A DNA stretch of 64,000 nucleotides from Terriglobia bacterium (lineage in GTDB: Bacteria; Acidobacteriota; Terriglobia; Acidiferrales; UBA7541). The stretch lies in NCBI GenBank assembly GCA_020073585.1, contig JAIQEV010000002.1, positions 62,001 to 126,000 on the forward strand, written 5' to 3'. The notes beneath the pieces were generated by a model that saw nothing but the letters and a program-made list of their open reading frames with translations, searched no databases and was not told where the DNA came from. The translations under genes were made by a program, and so were the position numbers. This document shows, piece by piece, positions 9,683 through 17,458 of the stretch (the first letter of the stretch is position 1; every line of letters begins with the position of its first letter).

Positions 9683-10017
9683 GCAGGCCTCAATAGAAAT
9701 CCTGCGGAGTGAACCCTGGTTGCGACAAATTCTTGGGTACACTGTTCCTTTAGCTACCCCAGACAATAGGCATTCGCCGTTTGTCTCCGCTTCGACGTTC
9801 TGTCTTTCCTGTATTTCAGCGTCACAGTCTCGGACGAGAAGCCACATCTGCGCGTGCGTCTCGCCGCCACCGCCTAACACCCAGAGCATCCCGATCTTCT
9901 CGGTCGAAAGAGACTCGTAGTTTGACGGGGCAAGAGATATGCACCCTCAAAAGTACTCCCCAAAATAATTTCGCTAAACTCTCGTGGAGCACCTAGCATC
10001 GATCCTAGGAGATTCCC
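9683..10017. other. Intergenic region upstream of the HTH-domain gene
   Basis: Open frames here are short, overlap each other and lack a plausible ribosome site. The only motif noted is AGGAGATTCCC just before the GTG start at 10018, the ribosome site of the next gene. I see nothing else. Confidence 0.5.
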
Positions 10018-11178
10018 GTGAGCCAAACTCGCACACTAACTCGCAACGATCTTTACGAACGGGTGTGGTCCACACCAATGCGAAAGCTGGCGTCGGAATT
10101 TGGGGTTTCCGATGTAGGCCTCGCCAAAATCTGCCGAAAAAATGGGATCCCGCTTCCCGGCATGGGTTATTGGCGGCTCGTGGAAACAGGCCATGCTCCA
10201 GAACGGAAATCACTCCCAGCGATACAACCTGGAGAGAGCGAAGCGATAGCCATTACAGCGCGTGAACCAAAACCGTATGATCTGCCCAGAAAAGCTGATC
10301 TGGGCCTTGTGCCCAAAGTTGAGGTGAGAGACGATCGGGAAATCACTCATCCCTTGGTAGTCCGAACGAAACGAGTCTTCCAACCGACATCGAAGGACGA
10401 CCGTGGAGCGGTAGTTCCAAAGGTGGTGAAAGCTCCGCATATCAGAGTTTCAGCTGGCGCGCTTCAGAGGGCCTTATGCATTCTCGATGCGCTTTTCTGT
10501 GCAGTGGAGAGACAAGGCTATTCGATGAGTTGGGAAACAAGTCCAGACGCAAAGCTGAAGATATTAGTCGACGGCGAAGAAATTAGCTTCGGCATTATGG
10601 AACTTTTCTCCCGGAAACCACATGCTCCCACGCCGGACGAAATCGCGCGCCGCAAGAAAAATCTTTACGTGTATGCTCCAAATTGGGATTACGTTCCAAC
10701 CGGCGAACTGCGCCTCTCAATCGAGCACCTGCCCTATGAACTCAGGCACATTCGCAGCTCTTGGAGCGATGGTAAAACACGGCGCGGGGAGAACTGTTTA
10801 GGCGAACTCGTGGCTATTCTTCCTCACGTCGCCAAAGCATTAAAGCTAATACGGGAAGAGAACGAGCGCGAACGCCTACGGAGAGAAGAAGAGCGGAAGC
10901 AAGCAGAGGAGGAGCGCCGTAGACAAGAAGAATATGACCGCAAAGCGAAAGCCGTAGGTGAGTTTCTTCGAAGGTGGAAGGAGAGCAAGGCTTTTCGCGA
11001 CTTGGCGGCCGCCATTGAAGAAAAGGCCGAAAGCTCACCTGTTCGGGACGGCCAGAAGCAGGAAATTCTGGCAATAGCACAGTGGATCGCTCAACACGCG
11101 GACAACATGAATCCGTTGGCGGATTTCGGCTGGATGATCGACGAGTTCAACGATCCTCCATGGCAATACAGTTGGTAG
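10018..11178 (+). CDS. HTH-domain protein of unknown function with coiled coil
   Basis: A 386-residue protein starting at GTG 10018 behind an AGGAG site. Residues about 8-55 form a homeodomain-like helix-turn-helix (LYERVWSTPMRKLASEFGVSD, then KICRKNGIPLPGMGYW), a signature often seen in uncharacterised mobile-element proteins. A middle domain (about 150-275) is alpha/beta with no motif I can name. Residues about 280-320 are a highly charged Arg/Glu coiled coil. The C-terminus ends in a Trp-rich WMIDEFNDPPWQYSW. It stands alone on the plus strand at the left end of island unit A. DNA binding is likely; its role in the element is unknown. Confidence 0.75.
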   Translation: MSQTRTLTRNDLYERVWSTPMRKLASEFGVSDVGLAKICRKNGIPLPGMGYWRLVETGHAPERKSLPAIQPGESEAIAITAREPKPYDLPRKADLGLVPKVEVRDDREITHPLVVRTKRVFQPTSKDDRGAVVPKVVKAPHIRVSAGALQRALCILDALFCAVERQGYSMSWETSPDAKLKILVDGEEISFGIMELFSRKPHAPTPDEIARRKKNLYVYAPNWDYVPTGELRLSIEHLPYELRHIRSSWSDGKTRRGENCLGELVAILPHVAKALKLIREENERERLRREEERKQAEEERRRQEEYDRKAKAVGEFLRRWKESKAFRDLAAAIEEKAESSPVRDGQKQEILAIAQWIAQHADNMNPLADFGWMIDEFNDPPWQYSW

Positions 11179-11209
11179 TTTTGCCTCTTGGAAAAGAGTG
11201 TGCATCATC

Positions 11210-11238
11210 AAACTGCCTCACTCTAGGGGTTCACTCCA
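11210..11238 (+). repeat. Direct repeat flanking the toxin-antitoxin pair, left copy
   Basis: 29 bases beginning AAACTGCCTCACTC match 13184-13212 in the same orientation with 3 mismatches. A shared AAGAGTGTG lies just upstream of each copy. The two copies bracket the AbiE-like operon. Confidence 0.65.
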
Positions 11239-11262
11239 GCCATCAGTATGCCGCGGCTAAGA

Positions 11263-12045
11263 TTATTGCAGGTGGAAATAAACTTGGATCGCTCTAATCA
11301 AATCGTCCTGTTTAAGGTTGATGCCGGAAAAAGTCGTTTTCAATGAGCCTAGGATTGCCGGCCACTCAGGGTTGTCAGCGGGAAAAGCGGCAAGAAACGA
11401 TTTTAGGTCGCTCTGGATCGACTCGTGCAACTTCGGCCCTGGTTCGCCCGGGAGCGTATTCGCGATCCGGAAAGCGTCAGTTCGGTGTTTGGCGATATCC
11501 TTAGCGTCAACTTTTTCGCCTTTTTTATTTCGTGCCGATAAATCAAGCCAGGCGCGCGCCTTAAGCGGGATCAGCGCAGCGGGGTTTACAAATGGCAAGT
11601 TCTTCTCTTCCGTACGCTGTTCCCGAATCAGATTGTAGTAAGCGTCGTCGAGAAGGATTGCGGAAAGGCTTGCGGAACCTTCATCAACTTGCACGGGCAC
11701 GACGTGCTGTCCCGCACCGAGTTCGATCCCTTCCGGTTTTCTGCTGAATATTTCCATCATCACCGGGTACGAGTCGTCTTGTGGTTTTGAAAATCGATAA
11801 AGTTCTCGCCCACCGGTTGCCTTCTCTCTGAGTTGATATTTCCCCGCTTCGACGAACTCCCAGAACCGCTTCACAAATGCTTGATCGAGAGCTTCGATCA
11901 CCAGCACAACATCCATGTCCTTTGTAGCGCGGAATTCGAGATCGAGAGTTGCCAACCATTCGTGACAGGCAACGCCCCCGATTAAGACGAACGCATTCCT
12001 GTAGTCCGCGAAGTGTTCTCGAAACCGATCTAGTCCCCGTATCAT
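11263..12045 (-). CDS. AbiEii-like nucleotidyltransferase toxin
   Basis: Probable toxin of a type IV-like AbiE toxin-antitoxin pair. The 260-residue product has the nucleotidyltransferase signature: VLIGGVACHEWL followed by TKDMDVVLV, giving the GG and DxD-type metal-binding elements near the N-terminus. Its C-terminal half is helical. It overlaps the upstream regulator gene by four bases (12042-12045), so translation is coupled with antitoxin first, as in AbiE operons. Family knowledge: AbiEii-type enzymes transfer nucleotides to RNA and can arrest phage-infected cells. The length and second domain differ from classic AbiEii, so it may be a related NTase subfamily rather than true AbiEii. 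Confidence 0.75.
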   Translation of the reverse strand: MIRGLDRFREHFADYRNAFVLIGGVACHEWLATLDLEFRATKDMDVVLVIEALDQAFVKRFWEFVEAGKYQLREKATGGRELYRFSKPQDDSYPVMMEIFSRKPEGIELGAGQHVVPVQVDEGSASLSAILLDDAYYNLIREQRTEEKNLPFVNPAALIPLKARAWLDLSARNKKGEKVDAKDIAKHRTDAFRIANTLPGEPGPKLHESIQSDLKSFLAAFPADNPEWPAILGSLKTTFSGINLKQDDLIRAIQVYFHLQ

Positions 12046-13040
12046 TGCGGCAGCCCCTCTATCAGGAATCGAATCTCCTTTTGAACACGCTCATCTGCAG
12101 ATTGCCGGAGACTGAGGTAAAGCGAACATCGGTCGGCAATATCGTTATCCGCAAGGATCCAAGGGTCGTATTTCCAGGATTCTAGTCGCGCCTCCGCTTC
12201 TTCCTGGCCTCCGCAGCCGATGATTTCGCCCTTTTCCAACGCCTTACGCAAATCCCTATCGCGCATTGCGTAAGTTGGAATGGGATCATCCGTCAGCATA
12301 GAAGCATTGCTCAAAGCTGTAATTCCAGCACTCACTGCGCGCGCGCGCGGTTGGCCCCATCGAATCCATTGCGTCCGTCGTACAGGTGTTGTTAACAAGG
12401 GTTCAGCTTGTTCCCATAAGGCTTTCCCGCGCGCCGCGAACTGAAGGGAAACTGTCCTTCCCGTGCGAACGACCTCACACAGCTGTGCCGTTTGCAGTTC
12501 GTCCTGGGCTTTGCTCATTGCCATCGCCGAATAACCGAGGCGCGTTGCAACCTTCCCAAGAGGGATGTCGCTAAGCGATCCTTTCAGGATTTGATAGATG
12601 ACCACGAGTTGGGAAACCGCTGATAGCGGTGGCCGAGTTCCGGCCCTCGACTTCGGAAACTGCTCCCGCAGGTCAATCATGAGCATCGGCAGGAACATCT
12701 GAGTGCCAGGAACGATGAACGGAACACATTGCTTCACTAGGCGGTTGCGAACGTAGGATGGAACTTTCGTTAGGACAAGAACGACATCCGCACGCAACCG
12801 CTGCCTCAGTTGCGTTACGTCACGGCCGTATTCAGTAGGCGTTAGTTCTCCTGTTCGACTGTTTTCGGTCGCGAGAATGCATTTCTTACCGAACAAATCG
12901 GCACGAGAAAACTGGTACCGTTGGCGCAAAAATAGCGGCAGATTCGCGGTCAGGTGTTCCGGCATCCGCTCAATCCACGGCTTATCGCCCGTGATTGTTG
13001 CGAGGTATTCAATTAGGATTGCGTCGTTCGTCGCCCTCAT
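12042..13040 (-). CDS. AbiEi-like winged-helix antitoxin/regulator
   Basis: A 332-residue partner of the NTase toxin. I start it at ATG 13040 (MRATNDAILIEYL); a TTG seven codons upstream would overlap the operator. The central part holds a winged HTH (IPLGKVATRLGYSAMAMSKAQDEL, then a beta wing), and the C-terminal half is an alpha/beta domain typical of AbiEi-like regulators. A perfect 10-bp inverted repeat lies 17-61 bases upstream of the ATG, fitting autoregulation. The toxin gene overlaps its 3' end by four bases. Antitoxin function is inferred from operon position and architecture. Confidence 0.72.
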   Translation of the reverse strand: MRATNDAILIEYLATITGDKPWIERMPEHLTANLPLFLRQRYQFSRADLFGKKCILATENSRTGELTPTEYGRDVTQLRQRLRADVVLVLTKVPSYVRNRLVKQCVPFIVPGTQMFLPMLMIDLREQFPKSRAGTRPPLSAVSQLVVIYQILKGSLSDIPLGKVATRLGYSAMAMSKAQDELQTAQLCEVVRTGRTVSLQFAARGKALWEQAEPLLTTPVRRTQWIRWGQPRARAVSAGITALSNASMLTDDPIPTYAMRDRDLRKALEKGEIIGCGGQEEAEARLESWKYDPWILADNDIADRCSLYLSLRQSADERVQKEIRFLIEGLPQ

Positions 13041-13056
13041 TGCTAAACAAGCATAG

Positions 13057-13101
13057 CACAATAAACTGTCATTGTATATTGAGCATTCTCTGTTTATTGT
13101 G
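13057..13101. promoter_or_regulatory. Inverted-repeat operator of the toxin-antitoxin operon
   Basis: CACAATAAAC (13057-13066) and GTTTATTGTG (13092-13101) are perfect inverted copies separated by 25 AT-rich bases containing TATATT. The site sits directly upstream of the antitoxin ATG. AbiEi proteins are known to bind paired inverted repeats at their own promoter. Confidence 0.65.
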
Positions 13102-13459
13102 TGGTTAGAATCCTTCCAAACCTATAAAAACAAATATCTTAACGAATGACAAGAGTGTGTTTTCGCTCAAAGTGCGAATTACGAAACTGCCTCACTCCAG
13201 AGGTCCACTCCAAATACTGTAACGGGGTGAATTTGTAATCGCTGCCACACGCTAATGGATCGCTTCCGAGTGTGCCTTCATCCGCCAGGAATCGGCGTCA
13301 TTCGCCTTGGTCCTGCAACCCGATCCCAATGCGCCACGCATCTAATTCACGATCATCCAAAGTTGACGCGACTGCGAGTCGGATCCAAAGTGCGCCGACC
13401 GGTTCGGCGAAATCCCTCTCCGACCTCGACGACCCAGAACCAAATCGGTTGTCACGCAG
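13102..13459. other. Gap between the TA operon and the Ubl operon
   Basis: No convincing gene; the open frames in 13255-13650 are shadows or lack start signals. It contains the right copy of the TA-flanking repeat (13184-13212), a TTTCGCTCAAAG block like that in the element ends, and a 22-base segment (13270-13291) that recurs at 52575-52596 with one mismatch. Confidence 0.5.
13184..13212 (+). repeat. Direct repeat flanking the toxin-antitoxin pair, right copy
   Basis: Partner of 11210-11238 (26 of 29 bases identical, same orientation). Confidence 0.65.
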
Positions 13460-13837
13460 TCAGCATCCGAACAGAGTCGCATTTTCGCCAGAGGACAATC
13501 GCTCGCACCAGAGCAGCTCCCCCTTTTCAACAAAGAAATGCGCGCCACAGCTTTCCGTCTCCCAGATCGAAGGAGCAAGGGTCGGACGGCGAAGCAGATC
13601 GACTTTGACGGACCACCTTGTCGTCCCCACGAGCGGCAACTGGATGTGATCACCGCATTTAGGGCATGACAAATGAGCCCACTTCAAGTACCCGCCGCGA
13701 ATCTCGAGAACCATCAGGTTCGGCCGCAATTCCTCCAGTGACGGAGACTCAGGTGCCGCCAGCGCGAGGAATCGCGGCCTGCGCATGAAGGGCAGACAGA
13801 AAATCCGCTCAATCAGCGAAAGAGGGAGGCGGCGCAT
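13460..13837 (-). CDS. DUF6527-type predicted metal-binding protein of the Ubl operon
   Basis: A 125-residue protein starting at ATG 13837, whose A is shared with the TAA of the E1-JAB gene. It shows LSCPKCGDHIQLPL, RPTLAPSIWETESCGAHFF and KGELLWC, matching the DUF6527 pattern of paired Cys and Cys/His ligands for one metal ion. Family members are found repeatedly as the last gene of bacterial ubiquitin-like operons with multiubiquitin, Prok-E2_E and ThiF-JAB proteins. Its biochemical job is unknown; a ligase-like or structural role has only been suggested. It is coupled to, and probably works with, the three upstream genes. Confidence 0.75.
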   Translation of the reverse strand: MRRLPLSLIERIFCLPFMRRPRFLALAAPESPSLEELRPNLMVLEIRGGYLKWAHLSCPKCGDHIQLPLVGTTRWSVKVDLLRRPTLAPSIWETESCGAHFFVEKGELLWCERLSSGENATLFGC

Positions 13838-15243
13838 TAGCTTTGGTTCAGGAACGGCGTCATGTCCCCCCGGCCATCGTACTTCCGCAGTCCGCAAAGC
13901 GGGCAGCCGGGGTTGCGCTTGCCGCCTGGGATACTGTCTGCATCCTTGATCCAATCGAAGCGCCGTAGGCGCTCTGCACAGTGTCCGTTGGGACCTCGGA
14001 AGCCGGTAAGGCGATGCAGGAATTCGTTCACGGCCACTGCAGCAATTTCGGTGGTGAACGTCACCACCACTGGACTCGGATCCGTCCCGCCCTCGACATA
14101 TCCGGCACGGCGGTACTGCTCATATAGCTGCGGGTCACGCCGATGCATGCTCTCCTCGAGCATCCGCTGCGGACTTATCAGCTGGCGGCACACTTGACAG
14201 GGGTAGCCTGGCTGCACAACCGTCACGCGTCCGTCGAAGCTGTCGTAGCCGCCTTGGCCATTCGGGTCAATCAGGATCCCAAGGTCGATCACCGGAATTA
14301 AGTAAAAATGGGCTAGGCGGTTGAGGAAGTTACGTCCCAAATGGTCGTCCGTGCAGCCGAAAATGACGTCACACGCGCGAAGCGCGTCGCGACATTCCGG
14401 CGCGTCGACGAAGCAAATCATTCGCACCACCGATCGCGCAAGCCCGATCGCGGCGATCGCGTCACCTACGACATCGACCTTGTAGCGGCCCGCGATGGCA
14501 TCGGCTCGTGTAGAAAAATGCAGGCGGTTCAGGTTTGTTTCGTCGACTCGGTCTGCATCGATAAGCACCAATCGCGACACGCCGATCCGGGCTAATAAGC
14601 TGGCGACCGCCGAGCCCGTGCCTCCGCAACCAACGATCCCCACGCGGAGCTGCGCCAAGTCTTCCACCGTTCGGGCGCCAAACACACGGGTCTGGCGGTC
14701 GAACTCCGCCTGCGGAATGCCCTGGCCGCGGCCTGGATAGCGAGTCTCTAGGCGGTCGCCGAGGACTCTCGTCAGCTTCACGGGCTGCGGTTTAAGGTCC
14801 GGACCATATGCTCGAACCAAGAATTCACCCTCATTGTCCATGACCATCGCGAAATGCGGCCGTTCGATTTCCATGCGACCGAAGACGATCTCGAAGGATT
14901 CTTTATCTGCTACTTCGTCGAAGTCCGAAAAAAAAAGGCCGCCACGCGGATGCGAGTGCGCAACACAAATGGCATAGTCCCTCGACATCGCCGCCTTCGC
15001 GAGCCTGAAAAGAGGCGTTGTGGACCAGGTCATCGAGATAGGCGTTCTCTTTAGGAAAGCTTCCTCCGGTACCTCTATCACTTCGCGAACGAGCGCTCGC
15101 TCCTCCAGCACTCCAGTCCACGGGTCCACTTGTTGCGAGCGGCCACATAGAATGAGGGCGCCGTACTCGTTTTCATCGCGAAAGAGCGAGCGGCGCAGCT
15201 GCTTGTAGTGCTCATCGAGTATTGTGAAGGTGAGGCGAACCAT
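13837..15243 (-). CDS. JAB/JAMM peptidase fused to E1-like ThiF adenylyltransferase
   Basis: A 468-residue fusion expected both to process and to activate the ubiquitin-like protein. The N-terminal half is a JAMM isopeptidase: Glu26 (NEYGALILCG), His96-Ser-His98-Pro, Ser106 and Asp109 fit HxHPx6SxxD exactly. The second half is an E1/ThiF fold: GIVGCGGTGS (about 202-211) for ATP, LIDADRVDETNLNR after it, and zinc-type CxxC pairs (CQVC, CPLC) near the end. I start it at ATG 15243, coupled (ATGA) to the E2-like gene. Nine consecutive T on the coding strand encode the FF between the JAMM His and Ser, a possible slippage site. Fused E1-JAB proteins are a hallmark of predicted bacterial Ub-conjugation operons. 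Confidence 0.9.
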   Translation of the reverse strand: MVRLTFTILDEHYKQLRRSLFRDENEYGALILCGRSQQVDPWTGVLEERALVREVIEVPEEAFLKRTPISMTWSTTPLFRLAKAAMSRDYAICVAHSHPRGGLFFSDFDEVADKESFEIVFGRMEIERPHFAMVMDNEGEFLVRAYGPDLKPQPVKLTRVLGDRLETRYPGRGQGIPQAEFDRQTRVFGARTVEDLAQLRVGIVGCGGTGSAVASLLARIGVSRLVLIDADRVDETNLNRLHFSTRADAIAGRYKVDVVGDAIAAIGLARSVVRMICFVDAPECRDALRACDVIFGCTDDHLGRNFLNRLAHFYLIPVIDLGILIDPNGQGGYDSFDGRVTVVQPGYPCQVCRQLISPQRMLEESMHRRDPQLYEQYRRAGYVEGGTDPSPVVVTFTTEIAAVAVNEFLHRLTGFRGPNGHCAERLRRFDWIKDADSIPGGKRNPGCPLCGLRKYDGRGDMTPFLNQS

Positions 15244-15662
15244 CACGCGTTCCGCAGCTCGCCGCGGATGTAACTGAGGTACGTGCGCAGGCCATCGATT
15301 TCCACGCGCCATTCCTTGTCATCCAGGTGGCGCGACCAGAATTGCCACGCCTTCTTGAAGAGTGCGGTCTCCCCATTGGCGGCTTGGGGATCGCCTCCGT
15401 CAGGACGCTTAAGCCGCGGTAGCGTATAAAAACTGTCGAGTTTGGTGGTAGCGTAGCCGTCCGGTACCAACACGAGAAGATCGCAGCTCTCGCACACCAC
15501 CAACGCGCCCTCCTTCTGCATCCGCAGGTTGCCGTCGAAGGCAAACCCGGGGAAGAGTACGCCGCGACGTTCGGCACCATCGGAGCTCTTCTCGGTCAGT
15601 AGCTCGTATTTGATGCCATTGCTGTCGAGGAACTCCTGGTCCTCTTCAGGGAGAAAACTCAT
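15243..15662 (-). CDS. Prokaryotic E2-like protein (Prok-E2_E family)
   Basis: A 139-residue protein with the family pattern LLVLVPDGYATTKLDSFYTLP and then WQFWSRHLDDKEW. It belongs to the E2/UBC fold group found beside multiubiquitin and ThiF-JAB genes. No HPN tripeptide is visible, and the only cysteines are Cys57 and Cys60 in CESC, upstream of where a canonical E2 cysteine would fall, so the transfer chemistry is either non-canonical or absent. It overlaps both neighbours through ATGA junctions (15659-15662 and 15243-15246), indicating one transcript. The fold assignment is firm from sequence pattern; enzymatic activity is an open question. Confidence 0.82.
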   Translation of the reverse strand: MSFLPEEDQEFLDSNGIKYELLTEKSSDGAERRGVLFPGFAFDGNLRMQKEGALVVCESCDLLVLVPDGYATTKLDSFYTLPRLKRPDGGDPQAANGETALFKKAWQFWSRHLDDKEWRVEIDGLRTYLSYIRGELRNA

Positions 15663-15901
15663 GATCCCGGATTCGTCTTCGGCTTACGGGTCTGGAATCT
15701 CTTCACACCATGCGGTTCCGCCTGCAGGTCGAGGTCGACCGATTGTGCCGGCCCGATCTCCGGGTCCACGCCGCTGCCCGGGACCAACTGGTTGACGACC
15801 CAATCGGACGGGCTGCCGGCCAACTCAAGGATCTGCGCTCCCTTGATGTAACGATCCGGCCAATTCTTCTCGACTTTGTTGACGATCAGTTTATGGTCCA
15901 T
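15659..15901 (-). CDS. Single-domain ubiquitin-like modifier (multiubiquitin-type)
   Basis: An 80-residue beta-grasp protein (LIVNKVEKNWPDRYIKGAQ, then VVNQLVPGSGVDPEIG) ending GVKRFQTRKPKTNPGS. This fits one repeat of the multiubiquitin family, whose repeats normally end in a KPKTNPG-like motif. Here there is only one repeat and one extra Ser follows the Gly, so removal of Ser by the JAB domain would expose the C-terminal Gly. The start is ATG 15901 with AGGAGAAGGA upstream; a longer frame to 15982 is unlikely. It overlaps the E2-like gene by ATGA. It is the probable modifier conjugated by the downstream E1. Confidence 0.82.
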   Translation of the reverse strand: MDHKLIVNKVEKNWPDRYIKGAQILELAGSPSDWVVNQLVPGSGVDPEIGPAQSVDLDLQAEPHGVKRFQTRKPKTNPGS

Positions 15902-16092
15902 CTTGTCCTTCTCCTGTGGAGTGCGGTCATCCTTCTTCGAAAGCGGCCGAGCCCGCCAAAACTGAACTACGCTCGCATCCATCTCAACTGGCTCGTGAGG
16001 TCATCGAGGTCGGACGACCCTATAATTTCTCCTCGCCGCAAATATCTCGTACCTTCGGCGGATCCAGTGTGTTGCCTTTACCCAACCGACTT

Positions 16093-16404
16093 CTATCGCC
16101 AACTGCAATCTCTCAATTCCAATAGATTGTCTTTCTTTGTGTCGTCGGGCGTCGTGGCTATGACATCGTGATGGCCCGTGCAGTGAGGGCAGCGGCGGAC
16201 GATCACACTGGCCTTCGAATTATCGGAACCCTGGACATAGTACCGATCACCGGAAGCCGACTTGATATTGCTGATGACCGTGGCCACGTCGAGCTTCTGG
16301 GACGCCGCCGCCGGGTCCGTGCCCACACCCACGTGCGTGATCCGGTGATATCGGTCTTGATGAGTCGGATGTTTAGTGATGCAGACAATCCTATGTGTCG
16401 CCAT
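16093..16404 (-). CDS. DUF3892-family small protein
   Basis: A 103-residue protein starting at ATG 16404 with AGGAGG upstream. It follows the DUF3892 pattern: an N-terminal ITKHP/HVGVG strand region, a middle YYVQGSDNSKASVIVRRC segment, and a C-terminal DNLLELRDC. The family is small, of unknown function, and scattered among mobile and defence loci. It lies nine bases after the 70-residue gene and 191 bp before the Ubl gene on the same strand, so it may be in the same or a neighbouring transcript. Confidence 0.7.
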   Translation of the reverse strand: MATHRIVCITKHPTHQDRYHRITHVGVGTDPAAASQKLDVATVISNIKSASGDRYYVQGSDNSKASVIVRRCPHCTGHHDVIATTPDDTKKDNLLELRDCSWR

Positions 16405-16413
16405 CAGTTCCTC

Positions 16414-16626
16414 CTACCTTCTTCGGCGCAGATATTCGCGCAGCGAATTCACGCCTTCCTGTTTGAGGAAAGTTTCCAGCTTCATGTCGCTCCTCGTACC
16501 AGGAGCAAAGTCCGGGCCATACTCGCGGCGCAACGTCCCTACGAGTGTGTCGCCTCTCTTTCTTCGTATGCTTCCATCGTCGTCGCGACAGCGATCATCA
16601 AGACCTGATTGGCACTGTTTACTCAT
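16414..16626 (-). CDS. Small charged protein of unknown function
   Basis: 70 residues, very basic, with KRGDTLVGTLRREYGPDFAPG and a C-terminal EYLRRRR. It has a strong AGGAGGAAACG site before ATG 16626. I do not recognise a named domain, but the RGDTLVGTLR..YGPDFA pattern looks like a conserved small family. It is followed nine bases later by the DUF3892 gene, suggesting a coupled pair. Confidence 0.6.
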   Translation of the reverse strand: MSKQCQSGLDDRCRDDDGSIRRKRGDTLVGTLRREYGPDFAPGTRSDMKLETFLKQEGVNSLREYLRRRR

Positions 16627-16710
16627 CCACGTTTCCTCCTTTGGAATCGGGCATCATTCACCTGTCAGACTGCTCAACGGGCTCCATCGAATCCCATCAG
16701 TGAAGAGATC

Positions 16711-17067
16711 TCACGCCCACGGCAACCCCTTCGGCGTTTGGGCATCGGCCACGAGATGACTCATGAATCCTAGCGATGCCAGGTGAATCGCAGTGCGCGT
16801 CTCCGCCCGAAGATTTGCATTCTGGGAAACGTGATGATTGGCCCCCGTCAACAGGCCAGCGGCCAGATAGCTATGAAAGAACTGTCGATGATTGAGATGA
16901 ATGGCGGGTTCAAATAGGTCTGGCACTAACCCCCCGATCAACCCGACGCCTGCTGCCAAAACGATTTCCCCGAGGTCCAAGGGACGCTCCACAATCTTGC
17001 AGTACAACATCCACCCGACCGCCGCAACGCCCGCGCCAATCAACATATGTTCCTTCGCAGATGCCAT
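16711..17067 (-). CDS. YdjM-like membrane-associated metal-dependent hydrolase
   Basis: 118 residues from ATG 17067. It has two hydrophobic segments (about 6-22 and 31-44), then PDLFEPAIHLNHRQFFHSYL and MSHLVADAQTP. The PD, NHR..FHS and SHLVAD elements match the YdjM/LexA-regulated inner-membrane hydrolase family with a metal centre of Asp and His residues. It is located between the HNH gene (16 bp upstream) and the small basic gene in the minus-strand array. The role is unknown; in enterobacteria the family is linked to the SOS response, which fits the adjacent XRE/ImmA pair. Confidence 0.68.
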   Translation of the reverse strand: MASAKEHMLIGAGVAAVGWMLYCKIVERPLDLGEIVLAAGVGLIGGLVPDLFEPAIHLNHRQFFHSYLAAGLLTGANHHVSQNANLRAETRTAIHLASLGFMSHLVADAQTPKGLPWA

Positions 17068-17083
17068 GCCCGCATCCCCCTTG

Positions 17084-17440
17084 TTATTGCACCGCGACGA
17101 CAGCGCAACTCCAGCCGATAGAGCTTTCGCCCTTGCTGCGATTGTTCTGCCATTGCAAGGGCTGTAAATTTGAAATATGGTCTGTGCCGCCTTTCGAAAC
17201 TGATACGATGTGGTCGATTTCCCAGCCCTTTCCATTCACGGTGATTTCACCGTAGCAATTCCGATCCGTCCAGGCTCCGCACGCATCCTTACGTAATCGC
17301 CGTGGATCCACTCTAGGCACCACAAAGCCCCTTTGCCAGACCGCTTCGACTGCTGCTTCGTCGAAGGAAGCCCCAGACCGCGAAGTGCTTATACGCCTCA
17401 CGTTCGAGAACACGCCCCCTTTTTTCAGGATAACGAACAT
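17084..17440 (-). CDS. HNH endonuclease
   Basis: 118 residues from ATG 17440 (a GTG about eight codons later is an alternative). The C-terminal half shows the HNH fold: CGAWTDRNCYGE, GWEIDHIVSVSKGGTDHISNLQPLQW and NNRSKGE, with the EIDHI, NLQPL and NN elements in the expected spacing. The N-terminal part has FDEAAVEAVWQRG, common in this subgroup. It is the first gene of the minus-strand array, divergent from the XRE regulator, and its start lies inside a double palindrome that probably controls both directions. It could be a defence effector or an element-maintenance nuclease. Confidence 0.8.
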   Translation of the reverse strand: MFVILKKGGVFSNVRRISTSRSGASFDEAAVEAVWQRGFVVPRVDPRRLRKDACGAWTDRNCYGEITVNGKGWEIDHIVSVSKGGTDHISNLQPLQWQNNRSKGESSIGWSCAVVAVQ

Positions 17441-17458
17441 ATTCGTTATACCGAATAT
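17431..17458. promoter_or_regulatory. Overlapping palindromes, candidate XRE operator
   Basis: TAACGAA-CATA-TTCGTTA (17431-17448) and ATATTCG-TTATAC-CGAATAT (17439-17458) are two perfect 7-bp dyads sharing one half-site. They lie between the divergent HNH/Ubl array and the XRE-ImmA pair, the expected place for a shared repressor site. Confidence 0.6.

Noticed and set aside
13255-13653. Several overlapping frames of 100-125 residues
   Set aside because: Basic, Ser/Arg-rich shadows without start signals, overlapping the end of the DUF6527 gene.
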